The translations under genes and the position numbers were made by a program. DNA of 64,000 nt, from contig NZ_CP118632.1 of the NCBI RefSeq assembly GCF_028993615.1, positions 1,302,001 through 1,366,000 of the forward strand, written 5' to 3'. Every line of letters starts with the position of its first letter. Within the stretch, counting starts at the first letter, position 1. The notes under the pieces were generated by a model, which worked only from the letters and a program-made list of their open reading frames with translations, did not search any database and was not told where the DNA came from. Origin of the DNA: Herbaspirillum sp. WKF16. GTDB lineage: Bacteria; Pseudomonadota; Gammaproteobacteria; Burkholderiales; Burkholderiaceae_D. This document shows, in pieces, positions 26,515 through 34,817 of the stretch.

Positions 26515-27000
26515 TCAGCACTTGGTCCATTTCCAAGTATCTTGCCCCACATTTGATGTGCGGGTTGAATGTCCTAAATAGAGGCCATCCATGGCCTCTC
26601 CGCTAACGATTCTTAACTCAAAGACGCCGAAATAGGCATTCTTGTCCTTTACGTCGTACCACTCGCCCATCAAATAGTTGCCTCTGATTTTTCCGAAAAG
26701 TCGGTACTGCCGTCCTTTGGCAGCAAACTCTGCATAGCAGTATCTCCCGAATTGTTTAATGATGGCATGGCCATGGCGATCTAGGTCATCTTGAAAATTT
26801 GGGCTACCTGCGGCATTCCATCGCTGGTCCCACATGCCAGAAAGGTCATTGGGATGGTCACGAAAAAAGCCTCGTACTGGAATCCAGGAGAACCATTTAA
26901 CTAGATAGTGCGAGATGCTAAAGTCAAGAAGCGTTTTAACTAAAAGAACAGCAATAGGTGCTGCGATACCGGTGAGGATAACGTTAAGATCAAGTTGCAT
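26515..27000 (-). CDS. Membrane-anchored beta-rich protein, unknown family
   Basis: A 161-residue protein. Residues about 7-30 (VILTGIAAPIAVLLVKTLLD) form a membrane segment, with a second weakly hydrophobic stretch near 35-45. The C-terminal ~110 residues alternate short strands with Gly and aromatic residues (LFGKIRGNYLMGEWYD, YFGVFELRIVSGEAMDGLYL), as in a small beta-barrel. This outline resembles the 2TM-beta-barrel effectors of CBASS (Cap15), but there is no cyclase gene nearby, so the comparison is only structural intuition. No clear ribosome binding site precedes ATG 27000. Confidence 0.5.
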   Translation of the reverse strand: MQLDLNVILTGIAAPIAVLLVKTLLDFSISHYLVKWFSWIPVRGFFRDHPNDLSGMWDQRWNAAGSPNFQDDLDRHGHAIIKQFGRYCYAEFAAKGRQYRLFGKIRGNYLMGEWYDVKDKNAYFGVFELRIVSGEAMDGLYLGHSTRTSNVGQDTWKWTKC

Positions 27001-27122
27001 TTTTTTGAAGACGCTGTTTCCGTGGCGCCTATTTCTTTGAAATTGTAAGTTTTGATATTGGCATGACTCGCTGCTTCTTCAGAGAGTGAATCAGCCCAAA
27101 GGTACTGCGCTCGCCCTCCGAT

Positions 27123-28097
27123 TTATGCTCGCGCGTAGTGCTTGTCGAAGACGCTCAATATTGCTTCCGAGTAGAAGGCCTTCGTCGCTGTTCTGGGATT
27201 GCCAGGGTCCAATTCCCGAATGATGGCGTACTTCTGATCTTTCAGGAGTGGCTTACGAATCTCGTGGAAAGCAGTATTGGCAACAAAGTCGGTATAACGT
27301 TTGGCGCAGACTGCCATAAGTGCTTTGTAGTCGTATTGGTACTTAGCATTCAGCTGCTCCTCCTTGAGATGAATCGGCACGGCATCGGGGTGGTTCGACA
27401 ACTGGACTTTGATGGCTTCCTTCGCGGCAGACTTGATGAAGTTCATCTGCACATTCACCGAAACCGCGTATTGGCGTTTGCTCTCTGCGCCGTTATCCAG
27501 CGACTCAATGAAGCTAGCAATCCGCTGCTCTTCACGCGAAAGAATGATTCCCTCTGCCGCGCCGCCTGGATTCACAAACGCCAGTGGCATCAGATGGAAG
27601 TTGTATTCGGAGAAGTCGACGTTGAACCAGTCGCCGCTGGCAATGACGAAGTTGCGAACTGTCGCCGTTCCGATTTCCTGCAGACGCTGTGAGAGAAGTG
27701 GGTTGGTGTTGTAGAAGTGAATGGCGCTGTCACGTATGACAAGGAGTGCCTGGATATTCTTGAGAGCCTCTGCATCCATGTGCTTTGCTGCGACAAGTCT
27801 CTCCGCCAGCTCCTCCAAGCTGAATGTCATTGGATTGCCAGTTCGGTTCAGTTTGTACTTTGCACGCTTCGATGGCTCACCAGCGGCAGTCTTGACCTTC
27901 ATTGTCACGTAAAGACACGCGACCTTGTTGCCGTTTTCTTTCAGATACTTGGCTTTGGCGAGCAGCTCCCACGCGTTGATGGCCAGGACTGCGAATGACT
28001 CCTCCCGATACTCGAATGTTGGTTTGTTGTAGATTTCAATGGCCGCAATCATTGCTGAGACGGCCTTGTCGAACATCTGCAGTGAACGAGCTCTCAT
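27123..28097 (-). CDS. DUF3644 protein with HEPN RNase motif
   Basis: A 324-residue protein of the DUF3644 family, recognised by AAIEIYNKPTFEYREESFAV and INAWELLAKAKYLK at residues 18-55. A HEPN-type Rx4H motif (IRDSAIHFYN, Arg 122, Asp 123, His 127) sits in the helical core, suggesting RNA cleavage. The C-terminal half (about 180-324) is helical and basic. It is the second gene of a pair: it begins 10 bases after the DUF4236 gene, so the two are co-transcribed. DUF3644 proteins occur in defence-rich islands; the RNase role is inferred from the motif. Confidence 0.75.
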   Translation of the reverse strand: MRARSLQMFDKAVSAMIAAIEIYNKPTFEYREESFAVLAINAWELLAKAKYLKENGNKVACLYVTMKVKTAAGEPSKRAKYKLNRTGNPMTFSLEELAERLVAAKHMDAEALKNIQALLVIRDSAIHFYNTNPLLSQRLQEIGTATVRNFVIASGDWFNVDFSEYNFHLMPLAFVNPGGAAEGIILSREEQRIASFIESLDNGAESKRQYAVSVNVQMNFIKSAAKEAIKVQLSNHPDAVPIHLKEEQLNAKYQYDYKALMAVCAKRYTDFVANTAFHEIRKPLLKDQKYAIIRELDPGNPRTATKAFYSEAILSVFDKHYARA

Positions 28098-28106
28098 GGT
28101 GTCTTG

Positions 28107-28931
28107 CTAGGCGTTGGACAGGAAGTATTTTCGGGACGTCAGTTCGTGCTCAATGAGCTGGTCTAGTTTGGCGTTTGCTTTGACTACAGCTTCGTTCGAG
28201 AGCACGAGTTTCTTCTTGTACTGCGACTTCTTATACAGGCCCACGCAGAGCACGATGATGGGCACCACGGCAAACTGCGGCGCGCCTAAGGAGAAGAAGC
28301 CCAACACAATTACCCAGAAGACGTAGGCCCAGAATTTAGGAGCTTGTGGTGTCGACTGGGTGGCGATGTTTAGGTCCTGCAAGCCTTCGCTAATACCACT
28401 TGCTGTCCCGCGAGCGCCATCCAACGTGTTCTCAATGACGTACAAGGCCTTCATGGCCTTCTCCTTGGCCGCGAGCGAAAGCGATCCAATATCTTGGAGC
28501 AGTTGCATCGCCTCGGTCGTCTCCGAGAACTGCGGGGTCAGGCCAGCGAATACTGCATCGTGAGGCTGCATCGACAGAGCGCTATCGACGTCGTCCATCC
28601 CGACGAGAATGCCGTGGGAGAGGAAATAGGAAGAGATGGCGGCACGCCGGCGTTGCCACAGGTTGGTTGCAAAAGTTTCGTTCTCAACTTCCCGTTTGGT
28701 CTGTGCTATTTCTGTGTCCCCTATCGACTGTGTTGTTCGAGCTCTGGATTTCTTTCCTACCCCCAGGGTGGTTGTGTGGCTTATGCCGGTGCCGGGGATG
28801 CTCGTGGTGACACGGCCGCGAGAATTGACCGTGAAGCCTTTTACGCCGACGGAGGTACTTACACCACGTTTGCTGACATTGATGCGCACGCCTGGTGCGA
28901 TTTTGAATGACTTCCGGAATCCCCAGCCCAT
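28107..28931 (-). CDS. DUF4236 domain membrane protein
   Basis: A 274-residue protein. The N-terminal DUF4236 block covers residues 1-55 (MGWGFRKSFKIAPGVRINVS then SVGVKGFTVNSRGRVT). The middle part (80-190) is helical and charged, and near residues 200-230 there are two membrane helices (FWAYVFWVIVLGFFSLGAPQ, FAVVPIIVLCVGLY). A good ribosome binding site (AAGGAAATCAA) precedes ATG 28931. It is directly upstream of the DUF3644/HEPN gene and separated from it by 9 bases, implying they work together. DUF4236 has no known function. Confidence 0.7.
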   Translation of the reverse strand: MGWGFRKSFKIAPGVRINVSKRGVSTSVGVKGFTVNSRGRVTTSIPGTGISHTTTLGVGKKSRARTTQSIGDTEIAQTKREVENETFATNLWQRRRAAISSYFLSHGILVGMDDVDSALSMQPHDAVFAGLTPQFSETTEAMQLLQDIGSLSLAAKEKAMKALYVIENTLDGARGTASGISEGLQDLNIATQSTPQAPKFWAYVFWVIVLGFFSLGAPQFAVVPIIVLCVGLYKKSQYKKKLVLSNEAVVKANAKLDQLIEHELTSRKYFLSNA

Positions 28932-29269
28932 TTGATTTCCTTTTGGACGATAGCCGAGGTCGTTAGCCGGTGTTACAGCCTTCCTCCAAGGCTAGTCACA
29001 TCAAAATTACTCACAAGCCATAGCTGGCGTGTGAATCTGATTTCCGCGACCCTGCTGCGTAACCCCTATTGGTAGCACTCCCCAGTGCCAGTTACGTCAG
29101 TAGTTTGTAAGCTCATAAATATACTTGGTTTTTAGTTATCGTGGGATGAGAGCGGTCTCGCGAGCTTGCAGCAATGAATAGTGCTGTTTTAAGTTGATAA
29201 AATGGCATGGGATTTGGGGTGGCAGCGTTTAGTAAGATGTCAGCGGGATAGAGGGGGAGAGAAAATAAA
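28932..29269. other. Divergent intergenic region
   Basis: 338 bases between the DUF4236 gene and the next plus-strand gene, AT-rich, with no gene seen. It must carry promoters in both directions; I could not identify a convincing -35/-10 pair or palindrome. Confidence 0.4.
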
Positions 29270-30067
29270 ATGGATGTGAAACGAGCACTCAGGGCCTTTT
29301 TCCTGAAGCGTGTCCTTCTACGACTGACGGAACGTCCAGCTCCGAATCGTATTCCGATGTCTGGGCCAAGAGCTGAGGAGCGAAACTATTACGTGGTGCG
29401 CTTGAAGTGGGTGGAGCCAGAGCGCGATATGTTGGTAAGTTCTATGCACGAGAACACCGTCGTCGGCCTGGAATTACTAGGTGACAGCTATCAGGTTCAG
29501 GTTTCAACTACTTTAGAGGATGCGGCCGCAGCGGGGTTTGACGTCGACTTCTACTATCGACGTTATGAATTTTCTTCGAAGAACCCTGTAGCCTTTGAAT
29601 TGAATAGCCTCTTTGGGATTTATCAGCTCCAAGCGGCAAAACATGATTTTTCTCAGTGGCTGTTCAACAAGAAATCTCTTGTTGCCGTTGAGCGATATGC
29701 CTTGCTTCGCTACATGGTGAACCTAACCGTGCAGCAGCGGGAAGTTGTGTTCAATCCAGTAGCGCTGGCTGGGCGAGAAGACGAGCGCGCCGTATTCCAT
29801 CCTTCTTTTCAAAGGCATGTCGCTTACTACAGTTTCATTTTGGATTCGCTGCTGGCCGATGGTCTCTTGTCCAAAGACGACTTCAGTTACAGAGTTTTGC
29901 CTAAAGCGCTAGGGGCTTTAAATGCCTATGAAGAGGAAGCGCGTCGGCATAAGAGTGCTTTGCGGCTGCAGTTTTTGTTTGGCCTCTTCGGCATCGCGGC
30001 GTCCATTGGTGCGGTAATTCAAGCTTGGCCAATAGCTGAAGCGTTATACAAACGCTTTTCTGAATAG
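29270..30067 (+). CDS. Hypothetical protein with C-terminal membrane helix
   Basis: A 265-residue protein with a strong ribosome binding site (AGGGGGAGAG). The N-terminal ~20 residues are basic and amphipathic (ALRAFFLKRVLLRLTERPAP). The body is mixed, with aromatic-rich segments (FDVDFYYRRYEFSSKNPVAF), and a single membrane helix lies near the C-terminus (LQFLFGLFGIAASIGAVIQA, about 232-251). I recognise no family. It is monocistronic and convergent with the HEPN gene downstream. Confidence 0.55.
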   Translation: MDVKRALRAFFLKRVLLRLTERPAPNRIPMSGPRAEERNYYVVRLKWVEPERDMLVSSMHENTVVGLELLGDSYQVQVSTTLEDAAAAGFDVDFYYRRYEFSSKNPVAFELNSLFGIYQLQAAKHDFSQWLFNKKSLVAVERYALLRYMVNLTVQQREVVFNPVALAGREDERAVFHPSFQRHVAYYSFILDSLLADGLLSKDDFSYRVLPKALGALNAYEEEARRHKSALRLQFLFGLFGIAASIGAVIQAWPIAEALYKRFSE

Positions 30068-30079
30068 CGCTAGATTATT

Positions 30080-30643
30080 CTAGTTCGCCTGCCAGTGAGC
30101 TGCGAGCTCCTGGTAGGTGTAGCGGCCGGATTTCGGTGTCATCAGCACATAATTGAAGGTCGCTTCCCAGAATGAAAGACATTCTTCGGCAACCTCATGC
30201 GGTTGCAATTTCGGTGCGTGAATTGTATTCCCTTGTTCGTCTTCGACAGGCTGTAATTCCACTACCAAGGTGGCGTTAAGAGCAGAGCCATTTATAGCTG
30301 CAAAGCCGTCGCCGAAGGTCATCTCTGCTTCTTGGCTCCATACGAGAGTAAGGTAGTTGTGTGCTACGTGATTTCGAGCATGCCACGCCCAGCAGACGAC
30401 TTGCAACGTCGGGTTTATTCGTAAAGTCTCAGCGCGCGGCGTAGTCAGCATCGAGCCTGAGTATAGTTTCGGAACCAGGCTTATGATGTTTTGAACTGCA
30501 GCGGTGATCGTCAGAAGAAAATGATCCAGATGAAACTTTAACTCATCGCCTTCTCTATACGTTTGAAGATGTTGAGCGTGGAGTGCTGCGTAGCCAAAGA
30601 GTCGTTGAACGGCTTTCACTGCGATGTCGGTCGGAGCTGCCAT
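30080..30643 (-). CDS. Putative HEPN-motif protein, 187 residues
   Basis: An all-alpha-looking protein carrying the classic HEPN RNase signature RNxxxH (WAWHARNHVAHNYL, Arg 90, Asn 91, His 95). A ribosome binding site GGGGA precedes ATG 30643. The gene is 55 bases downstream of a small basic coiled-coil gene in the same direction, a layout reminiscent of small-antitoxin/HEPN-toxin pairs. The partner is not the usual MNT nucleotidyltransferase, however. The function as a ribonuclease is inferred from the motif alone. Confidence 0.6.
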   Translation of the reverse strand: MAAPTDIAVKAVQRLFGYAALHAQHLQTYREGDELKFHLDHFLLTITAAVQNIISLVPKLYSGSMLTTPRAETLRINPTLQVVCWAWHARNHVAHNYLTLVWSQEAEMTFGDGFAAINGSALNATLVVELQPVEDEQGNTIHAPKLQPHEVAEECLSFWEATFNYVLMTPKSGRYTYQELAAHWQAN

Positions 30644-30698
30644 TGAATCCCCATTGTTTTATGAATTGTCCAGAGTAGAGCCGGGGTACCCTTTTCTA

Positions 30699-30962
30699 TC
30701 AACGACGTTTCCCGCTTTCGAAACTGCCAGATAAAACTGGTGACCACCTTTTTTCGCTACCTACCACTTTGGGTTTAGCGGAACGCTTCTTGAATTTCAA
30801 CTCCGCTTTGGCATCAGCCGCAATTTTTGAATACTTCTTCTGTTCACGAAGAAGTGCAGAGTCCTCTGGCGAGCGCTTAATTCTTGTCTCTAACTTCGCG
30901 AGCTCGATCAATGCTGCACGTTCGCGCTCCTTAATCTTCTGTAGTTCGTCCTTAAGAAACAT
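30699..30962 (-). CDS. Small charged coiled-coil protein, 87 residues
   Basis: Starts at ATG 30962 behind a perfect GGAGAGG site. Residues 1-60 are a continuous charged helix (LQKIKERERAALIELAKLET), and the tail is Lys/Arg/Ser-rich and probably disordered. No family recognised. It precedes the HEPN-motif gene by 55 bases on the same strand, so a partner or antitoxin role is possible but unproven. Confidence 0.55.
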   Translation of the reverse strand: MFLKDELQKIKERERAALIELAKLETRIKRSPEDSALLREQKKYSKIAADAKAELKFKKRSAKPKVVGSEKRWSPVLSGSFESGKRR

Positions 30963-31130
30963 TCTTCCTCTCCGGAATATAGCTTTATTCGGTTGGCGGC
31001 TGAGACAGATCGATTTCGGCCTTTTATGTTACCGGCGCTGGGTAACTAGAATAGCGATCCTATTCTCAGAATGTACTCCTCAGGCTTGCCTCAGTTTTTT
31101 CTTGGAACCGACCTTCGATCTCGATGCAGT

Positions 31131-31257
31131 CTACGGCCGCGGCACCGCCCACGCCTTCATCAATTCCGTAGGGTAGAGCGATAACATCAGTCGCGCCAAC
31201 TCGGGGGCCTTCACGTTCAACCATGCCTCGTTCTCCGACCGAGGCACAGTCACCAGG
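31131..31257 (-). pseudogene. C-terminal fragment resembling YedK/SRAP peptidase
   Basis: An open stretch with no start codon that reads LVTVPRSENEAWLNVKAPEL followed by LYPTELMKAWAVPRP and a stop. This resembles the end of SOS response-associated peptidases (YedK/HMCES family), where a WL...L...YP.EEM.A.PV pattern is usual. About 42 residues remain out of more than 200; the catalytic N-terminal Cys region is absent. It lies in a 300-base gap with no other gene. Confidence 0.4.
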
Positions 31258-31274
31258 CTGAAACCGGCTTGAAC

Positions 31275-31976
31275 TCAGGGTCTAGACGTCTTGCGCGAGA
31301 AGCCAGTCAAATAGGTCTTCCAGAAAGCCTTGAGCGATTGTTGGAAGCGGATGATGTCTGCTAGCTCTACGAAGACATCGTTTCCAAAGATTGGCATTTG
31401 AAGTCGAGGCACATGCTCAATGGCGTTGGGGTCGTCCTCAAGAAACTCCCGTTCCCATGGGCCCTTGAAGTAAAGCGGCCATTTCTGGTGAAGCATGTCG
31501 GCCGAAGGGCCATTTCCGTGTTTCAGCGTGTTGCATAGGAATTTCATCTCCTCAATCTCGACGGCAACCATTTCTCCTAGATTGATACGCGGGAATTGCT
31601 CTCTCCACTCATCGACAAGAACGCCGCCATACCTTTTAGCGCGGGCGCCAATGACGTTCATTTGACAGTCCGTGAGTTGCTGCTCGAACAGGTGATAGAG
31701 CGCGATGGCATACATGTTGAGAAGGGCTTGTTGGACTCCATCCAGAAGCGACATCTTCGAGTATTCATACTCCAGCAGACTATCACTCATCTGTTGCATG
31801 TCCAGCTCGTGGCAATTTGCGGCCTGTTCCTGCAGATGTCCAATCTCTGTCATCACATCTTGCTGGGCGCTAGGGAAGGTCGGCAGGAGCTTGGACTCCA
31901 GTATTTCAACCAGAATATCGATCTGCGAACAGTATTTGTCGCAGTAGTGTTTCATACCTATTTCATGCAACAGCAT
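31275..31976 (-). CDS. Hypothetical helical protein with an LKHGxG motif
   Basis: ATG 31976 is preceded by AGGGGACCAG, giving 233 residues; the frame is open further upstream to a TTG at 32027. The protein is predicted helical and acidic, with a segment EIEEMKFLCNTLKHGNGPSA near residue 150 that resembles the end of some HEPN-like domains (NxLKHG). The canonical Rx4-6H motif is not obvious. It diverges from the membrane protein gene at 32082 with about 105 bases between starts. Function unknown. Confidence 0.5.
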   Translation of the reverse strand: MLLHEIGMKHYCDKYCSQIDILVEILESKLLPTFPSAQQDVMTEIGHLQEQAANCHELDMQQMSDSLLEYEYSKMSLLDGVQQALLNMYAIALYHLFEQQLTDCQMNVIGARAKRYGGVLVDEWREQFPRINLGEMVAVEIEEMKFLCNTLKHGNGPSADMLHQKWPLYFKGPWEREFLEDDPNAIEHVPRLQMPIFGNDVFVELADIIRFQQSLKAFWKTYLTGFSRKTSRP

Positions 31977-32081
31977 CTGGTCCCCTATTGTTTCTAAAGG
32001 CCCGCAGGCCCAGGGTAGAAATCTCAACGTTCATGCCTCTCTGGCATACTAAACCGACAATAAATATTCTGCGGGGGCAGG

Positions 32082-32726
32082 ATGGACAAAGAAACCGGTG
32101 AACTCATTCAATGGCTTGCAGCGCCTATCGCGACCATTACCGCCGTGTGGCTGACCAATCGCCACAACAGGAAAAAAGACAAGGCCGCACAAGAATATGC
32201 TTTCCGAAAGGAAACTTATGGCCGGGTGCTCAAAGAGATCGTCACCATGCACCAGTTGTTCGCCGAGATGATCCGAGGAGTGCCACCAGAGGAAACACGC
32301 CTCAAGCGAGCCCGCGCTGTCGGGCAAGCCATCTCCGCTGTTCAACTAATTGCCAAGCCAGAGACAGTTCGTCTTGTGCAGTCCTATGGGCTGGAGCTGA
32401 ACAAGGTCATGTTCGACGTGACGATGGGGGCCTATGAGGTTGAAGCAATGCGGGCTGAAGCTGAACGCTTGCCTCCAGGCCGAGAAAAGGAAGTGAAAAC
32501 AGCGCAGCTCAACATCGCCATGGTGACGCGCTTTGAAATGCTAGCACCAGTGCTAGAGCGTCTGATCAATGAGTCCGTTCCGGCGCTCTTGGCCATCCGG
32601 AGTGAACTGGAGATTGATACCGACGCTGAATTGTTTGGACAGGTGACAAAGCAGACGGCTGCTGAAGGAAAAGCGCTGCTGAAGCACATGGGATTGGAAT
32701 TGCGGCGCCGAGCAGGAATGCATTGA
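32082..32726 (+). CDS. Hypothetical membrane-anchored helical protein
   Basis: A 214-residue protein with an N-terminal membrane helix (LIQWLAAPIATITAVWLTNR, about residues 8-27) followed by a basic stop-transfer (RHNRKKDK) and a long cytosolic helical domain. No family recognised. Start ATG 32082 has GGGGGCAGG upstream. It could form a pair with the divergent gene at 31976, but there is no direct evidence. Confidence 0.5.
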   Translation: MDKETGELIQWLAAPIATITAVWLTNRHNRKKDKAAQEYAFRKETYGRVLKEIVTMHQLFAEMIRGVPPEETRLKRARAVGQAISAVQLIAKPETVRLVQSYGLELNKVMFDVTMGAYEVEAMRAEAERLPPGREKEVKTAQLNIAMVTRFEMLAPVLERLINESVPALLAIRSELEIDTDAELFGQVTKQTAAEGKALLKHMGLELRRRAGMH

Positions 32727-32874
32727 TCGGTCCTTGCTTCGCGACCTCAGCCAAAATACTCTCGGCAAGATTAGTGGGGTATGTGTTACCAAATTGACGT
32801 CCGCAATTGGCTCGAAATGGACGTCAGAAAGCTGAATTAATCCCTGAAATAGTTGCGAAGTTTCTGGAGGATAT

Positions 32875-33390
32875 ATGAGTCCGATACTCGATTCTGAAGA
32901 AGAGAAAATGGAGAATAACCACGATAAATTTAACTATTACGTCGGGTGTATCTTCGCAATCTTGCAAGGCACTTTCCCGCGAAGGACCCGGATAGATACC
33001 GTTGCAATGTTGGGGGCGGAACAATGCGAAGAGACGTTCGATCATGGACGCTACACAGGGAAGTACCGTCGTGACGGTGAAATAGTCGATTTGATCGAAG
33101 AATTGGAGTTCATTTATGAGACAGCTCACTGGCTTTTTCAAACTGGCTATCTGATAGGGAATGTGAGCGTCACTCAAATCGGGAGAAGTATTTTTGTGAC
33201 GCTCAGTCCAATGGCACTGGAAGTATTAAAGATCGTTCCTGATTCTATTGACGCGACACCAGCGGCTGAGTCGTTTGGGACAAAAATTTCGAAAGCGGTG
33301 AAAGCCGCCGCAACAAAGCAAGTCGGGGACGTGACAAGTCAAGCCTTGTCGTACGCTGTCAAACTAGGATGGAATTCCATAACCAATTAA
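32875..33390 (+). CDS. Hypothetical protein, 171 residues
   Basis: Starts at ATG 32875 after a clean GGAGG (tctggaggatat). An acidic N-terminus is followed by a region resembling a winged helix (FIYETAHWLFQTGYLIGNVS, then LSPMALEVLKIVPDS). An Ala/Lys-rich C-terminal helix ends the protein. The middle resembles small 'HTH-like, predicted DUF2513-type' proteins seen in mobile islands, but I would not assign a family. Confidence 0.5.
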   Translation: MSPILDSEEEKMENNHDKFNYYVGCIFAILQGTFPRRTRIDTVAMLGAEQCEETFDHGRYTGKYRRDGEIVDLIEELEFIYETAHWLFQTGYLIGNVSVTQIGRSIFVTLSPMALEVLKIVPDSIDATPAAESFGTKISKAVKAAATKQVGDVTSQALSYAVKLGWNSITN

Positions 33391-33602
33391 GCAAGGCAAG
33401 CTCTTTTGGGCCTGGCCGTAGAAGGCCAAGATCAGCCAAAAGTAGTCCCTCGCGAAAAGTGCTTTTTATACCTGTAAGGCGAGTTTTTAAGCAGATTCTT
33501 CCTATTGAAGTTTGGACTACTTTTTTTCGCTTCTTTCTTATGAATATCGCGAGAGATTTGCTTCTGTGGAAATCGTAGTCTCTATAATTTTAATTTCGAA
33601 TA

Positions 33603-34430
33603 ATGACAGAGAAGCCAAACGACCGACTATTTATGGCCGCTGCGGTCGAAGAGATGCGGAAAAGCGATGCACAAGTAAAGGTTGGTGCAGTAATCGTAGT
33701 GGACGGGCAGATAGTTGCAAGTGCTTGTCGAACAAAGAACGAGCATGCGGAACGGGCTGCGATCCGATTGGCGACAGAACGCGGAGTAAAAATTAAAAAT
33801 GCGACTCTTTACGCCACTCTTGAACCTTGCGTGGAATTACGGCCTGGACAGCAAGTGCCATGCTGCGCAGATTTAGTAGTTTCTTCGGGTATCAAAGAAG
33901 TAGTCATTGGTCGATATGATCCTAATCCGAACGTTTGTCGTCAAGGATGGAAGCGCCTGAGAGACGGCCACGTGTATTTGCGTGATTTCCACCAGGATTT
34001 TCGTGAAGAAATCGACGGGATCAACAGCCGCTTTGTAGGATTTTTCGAAAAAGGCATGGGCCCCACTGGGGGCGCAAAGGTGGGGCACAAAGACAAGGGT
34101 ATATTCCTCGTGCAATTTTCTGAGGACGATGACCGAACAATGGAAATCGCCTGGACGGTTGCCGGCATCGACGCAGCTTACGGATTTGCTTCTCGCCCAG
34201 TCGAGGTCGCTATGGCTAGATTTGCAAATGCATTTGACGAAGTCGACGACCCGACGGCCTACGATTTTCGTCACTCGGTTCGAATCGGAGTTGGTGAAAT
34301 TGGTATATTCAAAGGACCTAGTGCCTGCGTTCTTGTCAAACCGAAGGAGATTCACAGTGGCCCCGAGTACGGTAACACTGATTTTTTCGTCAACTTTGAG
34401 TACCAGGTGCGCATTACTAAGCCTCGTTGA
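33603..34430 (+). CDS. RibD/CMP-deaminase-like protein with extra C-terminal domain
   Basis: A 275-residue protein. Residues 1-135 are a zinc-dependent cytidine deaminase fold: HAE at 48-50 (TKNEHAERAAI) and the Cys ligands in LEPCVE (Cys 76) and QQVPCC (Cys 87), in the RibD-like spacing. VVIGRYDPNPNVCRQGW resembles the RibD deaminase block after the active site. Residues about 150-275 are a different domain (KGIFLVQFSEDDDRTMEIAW and more) that is not the RibD reductase. RibD of the vitamin pathway would have a reductase here, so a nucleotide or tRNA deaminase effector or another specialised role is possible. Confidence 0.65.
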   Translation: MTEKPNDRLFMAAAVEEMRKSDAQVKVGAVIVVDGQIVASACRTKNEHAERAAIRLATERGVKIKNATLYATLEPCVELRPGQQVPCCADLVVSSGIKEVVIGRYDPNPNVCRQGWKRLRDGHVYLRDFHQDFREEIDGINSRFVGFFEKGMGPTGGAKVGHKDKGIFLVQFSEDDDRTMEIAWTVAGIDAAYGFASRPVEVAMARFANAFDEVDDPTAYDFRHSVRIGVGEIGIFKGPSACVLVKPKEIHSGPEYGNTDFFVNFEYQVRITKPR

Positions 34431-34455
34431 GAAAGGGCACTATTACCTATAGTAA

Positions 34456-34815
34456 TCAATGCCGGCTACCTCCAGACTCCTTGAAGAAGCGTTCGCGTGA
34501 TGTCATGGGCAGTGGAGCGCCGGCCTGAACGCAAAGCCATTGCTGGGCATACTCCGCCGGCCCCTGGTTGGTCTGCTTGTGTTCAATCCCCTTGAGCACC
34601 ATTCGAGGACCCTTGAAGGCGTCGATCTGTACGTCGGTCAACTCCAGCAATATCTCACCGCTCTCCCTTTGCAGGCGCGCCACCTTCGTTGGCCGCCCAC
34701 GCATGTCAGCCGCACACGTGATGACCAGGTCGCCAATGAGCTGAGGCTGGTCTCCGAGGAGCTCCTTTTTGATCTCTACGCCCTGTTTGCGCATCTGGTA
34801 GACAACGAAGTCCAT
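34456..34815 (-). CDS. Hypothetical protein downstream of umuC
   Basis: A 119-residue protein starting at ATG 34815 with GAGGTAACC upstream; its start lies just past the umuC stop at 34818, so it was the third gene of the umuDC operon. It has a beta-rich middle (VARLQRESGEILLELTDVQI) and a conserved-looking C-terminus with PAEYAQQWLCVQAGAPLP. Genes like this accompany umuC on mobile elements of Burkholderiales, but no function is known to me. Confidence 0.6.
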   Translation of the reverse strand: MDFVVYQMRKQGVEIKKELLGDQPQLIGDLVITCAADMRGRPTKVARLQRESGEILLELTDVQIDAFKGPRMVLKGIEHKQTNQGPAEYAQQWLCVQAGAPLPMTSRERFFKESGGSRH

Positions 34816-34817
34816 GG

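Noticed and set aside
26515..27000. CBASS operon with Cap15
   Set aside because: No CD-NTase, no ubiquitin-like helper and no other CBASS gene is adjacent; only the topology is similar.
32049..32345. Minus-strand frame of 98 codons over the membrane protein gene
   Set aside because: It lies antisense to the better supported plus-strand gene at 32082 with its own start signal.
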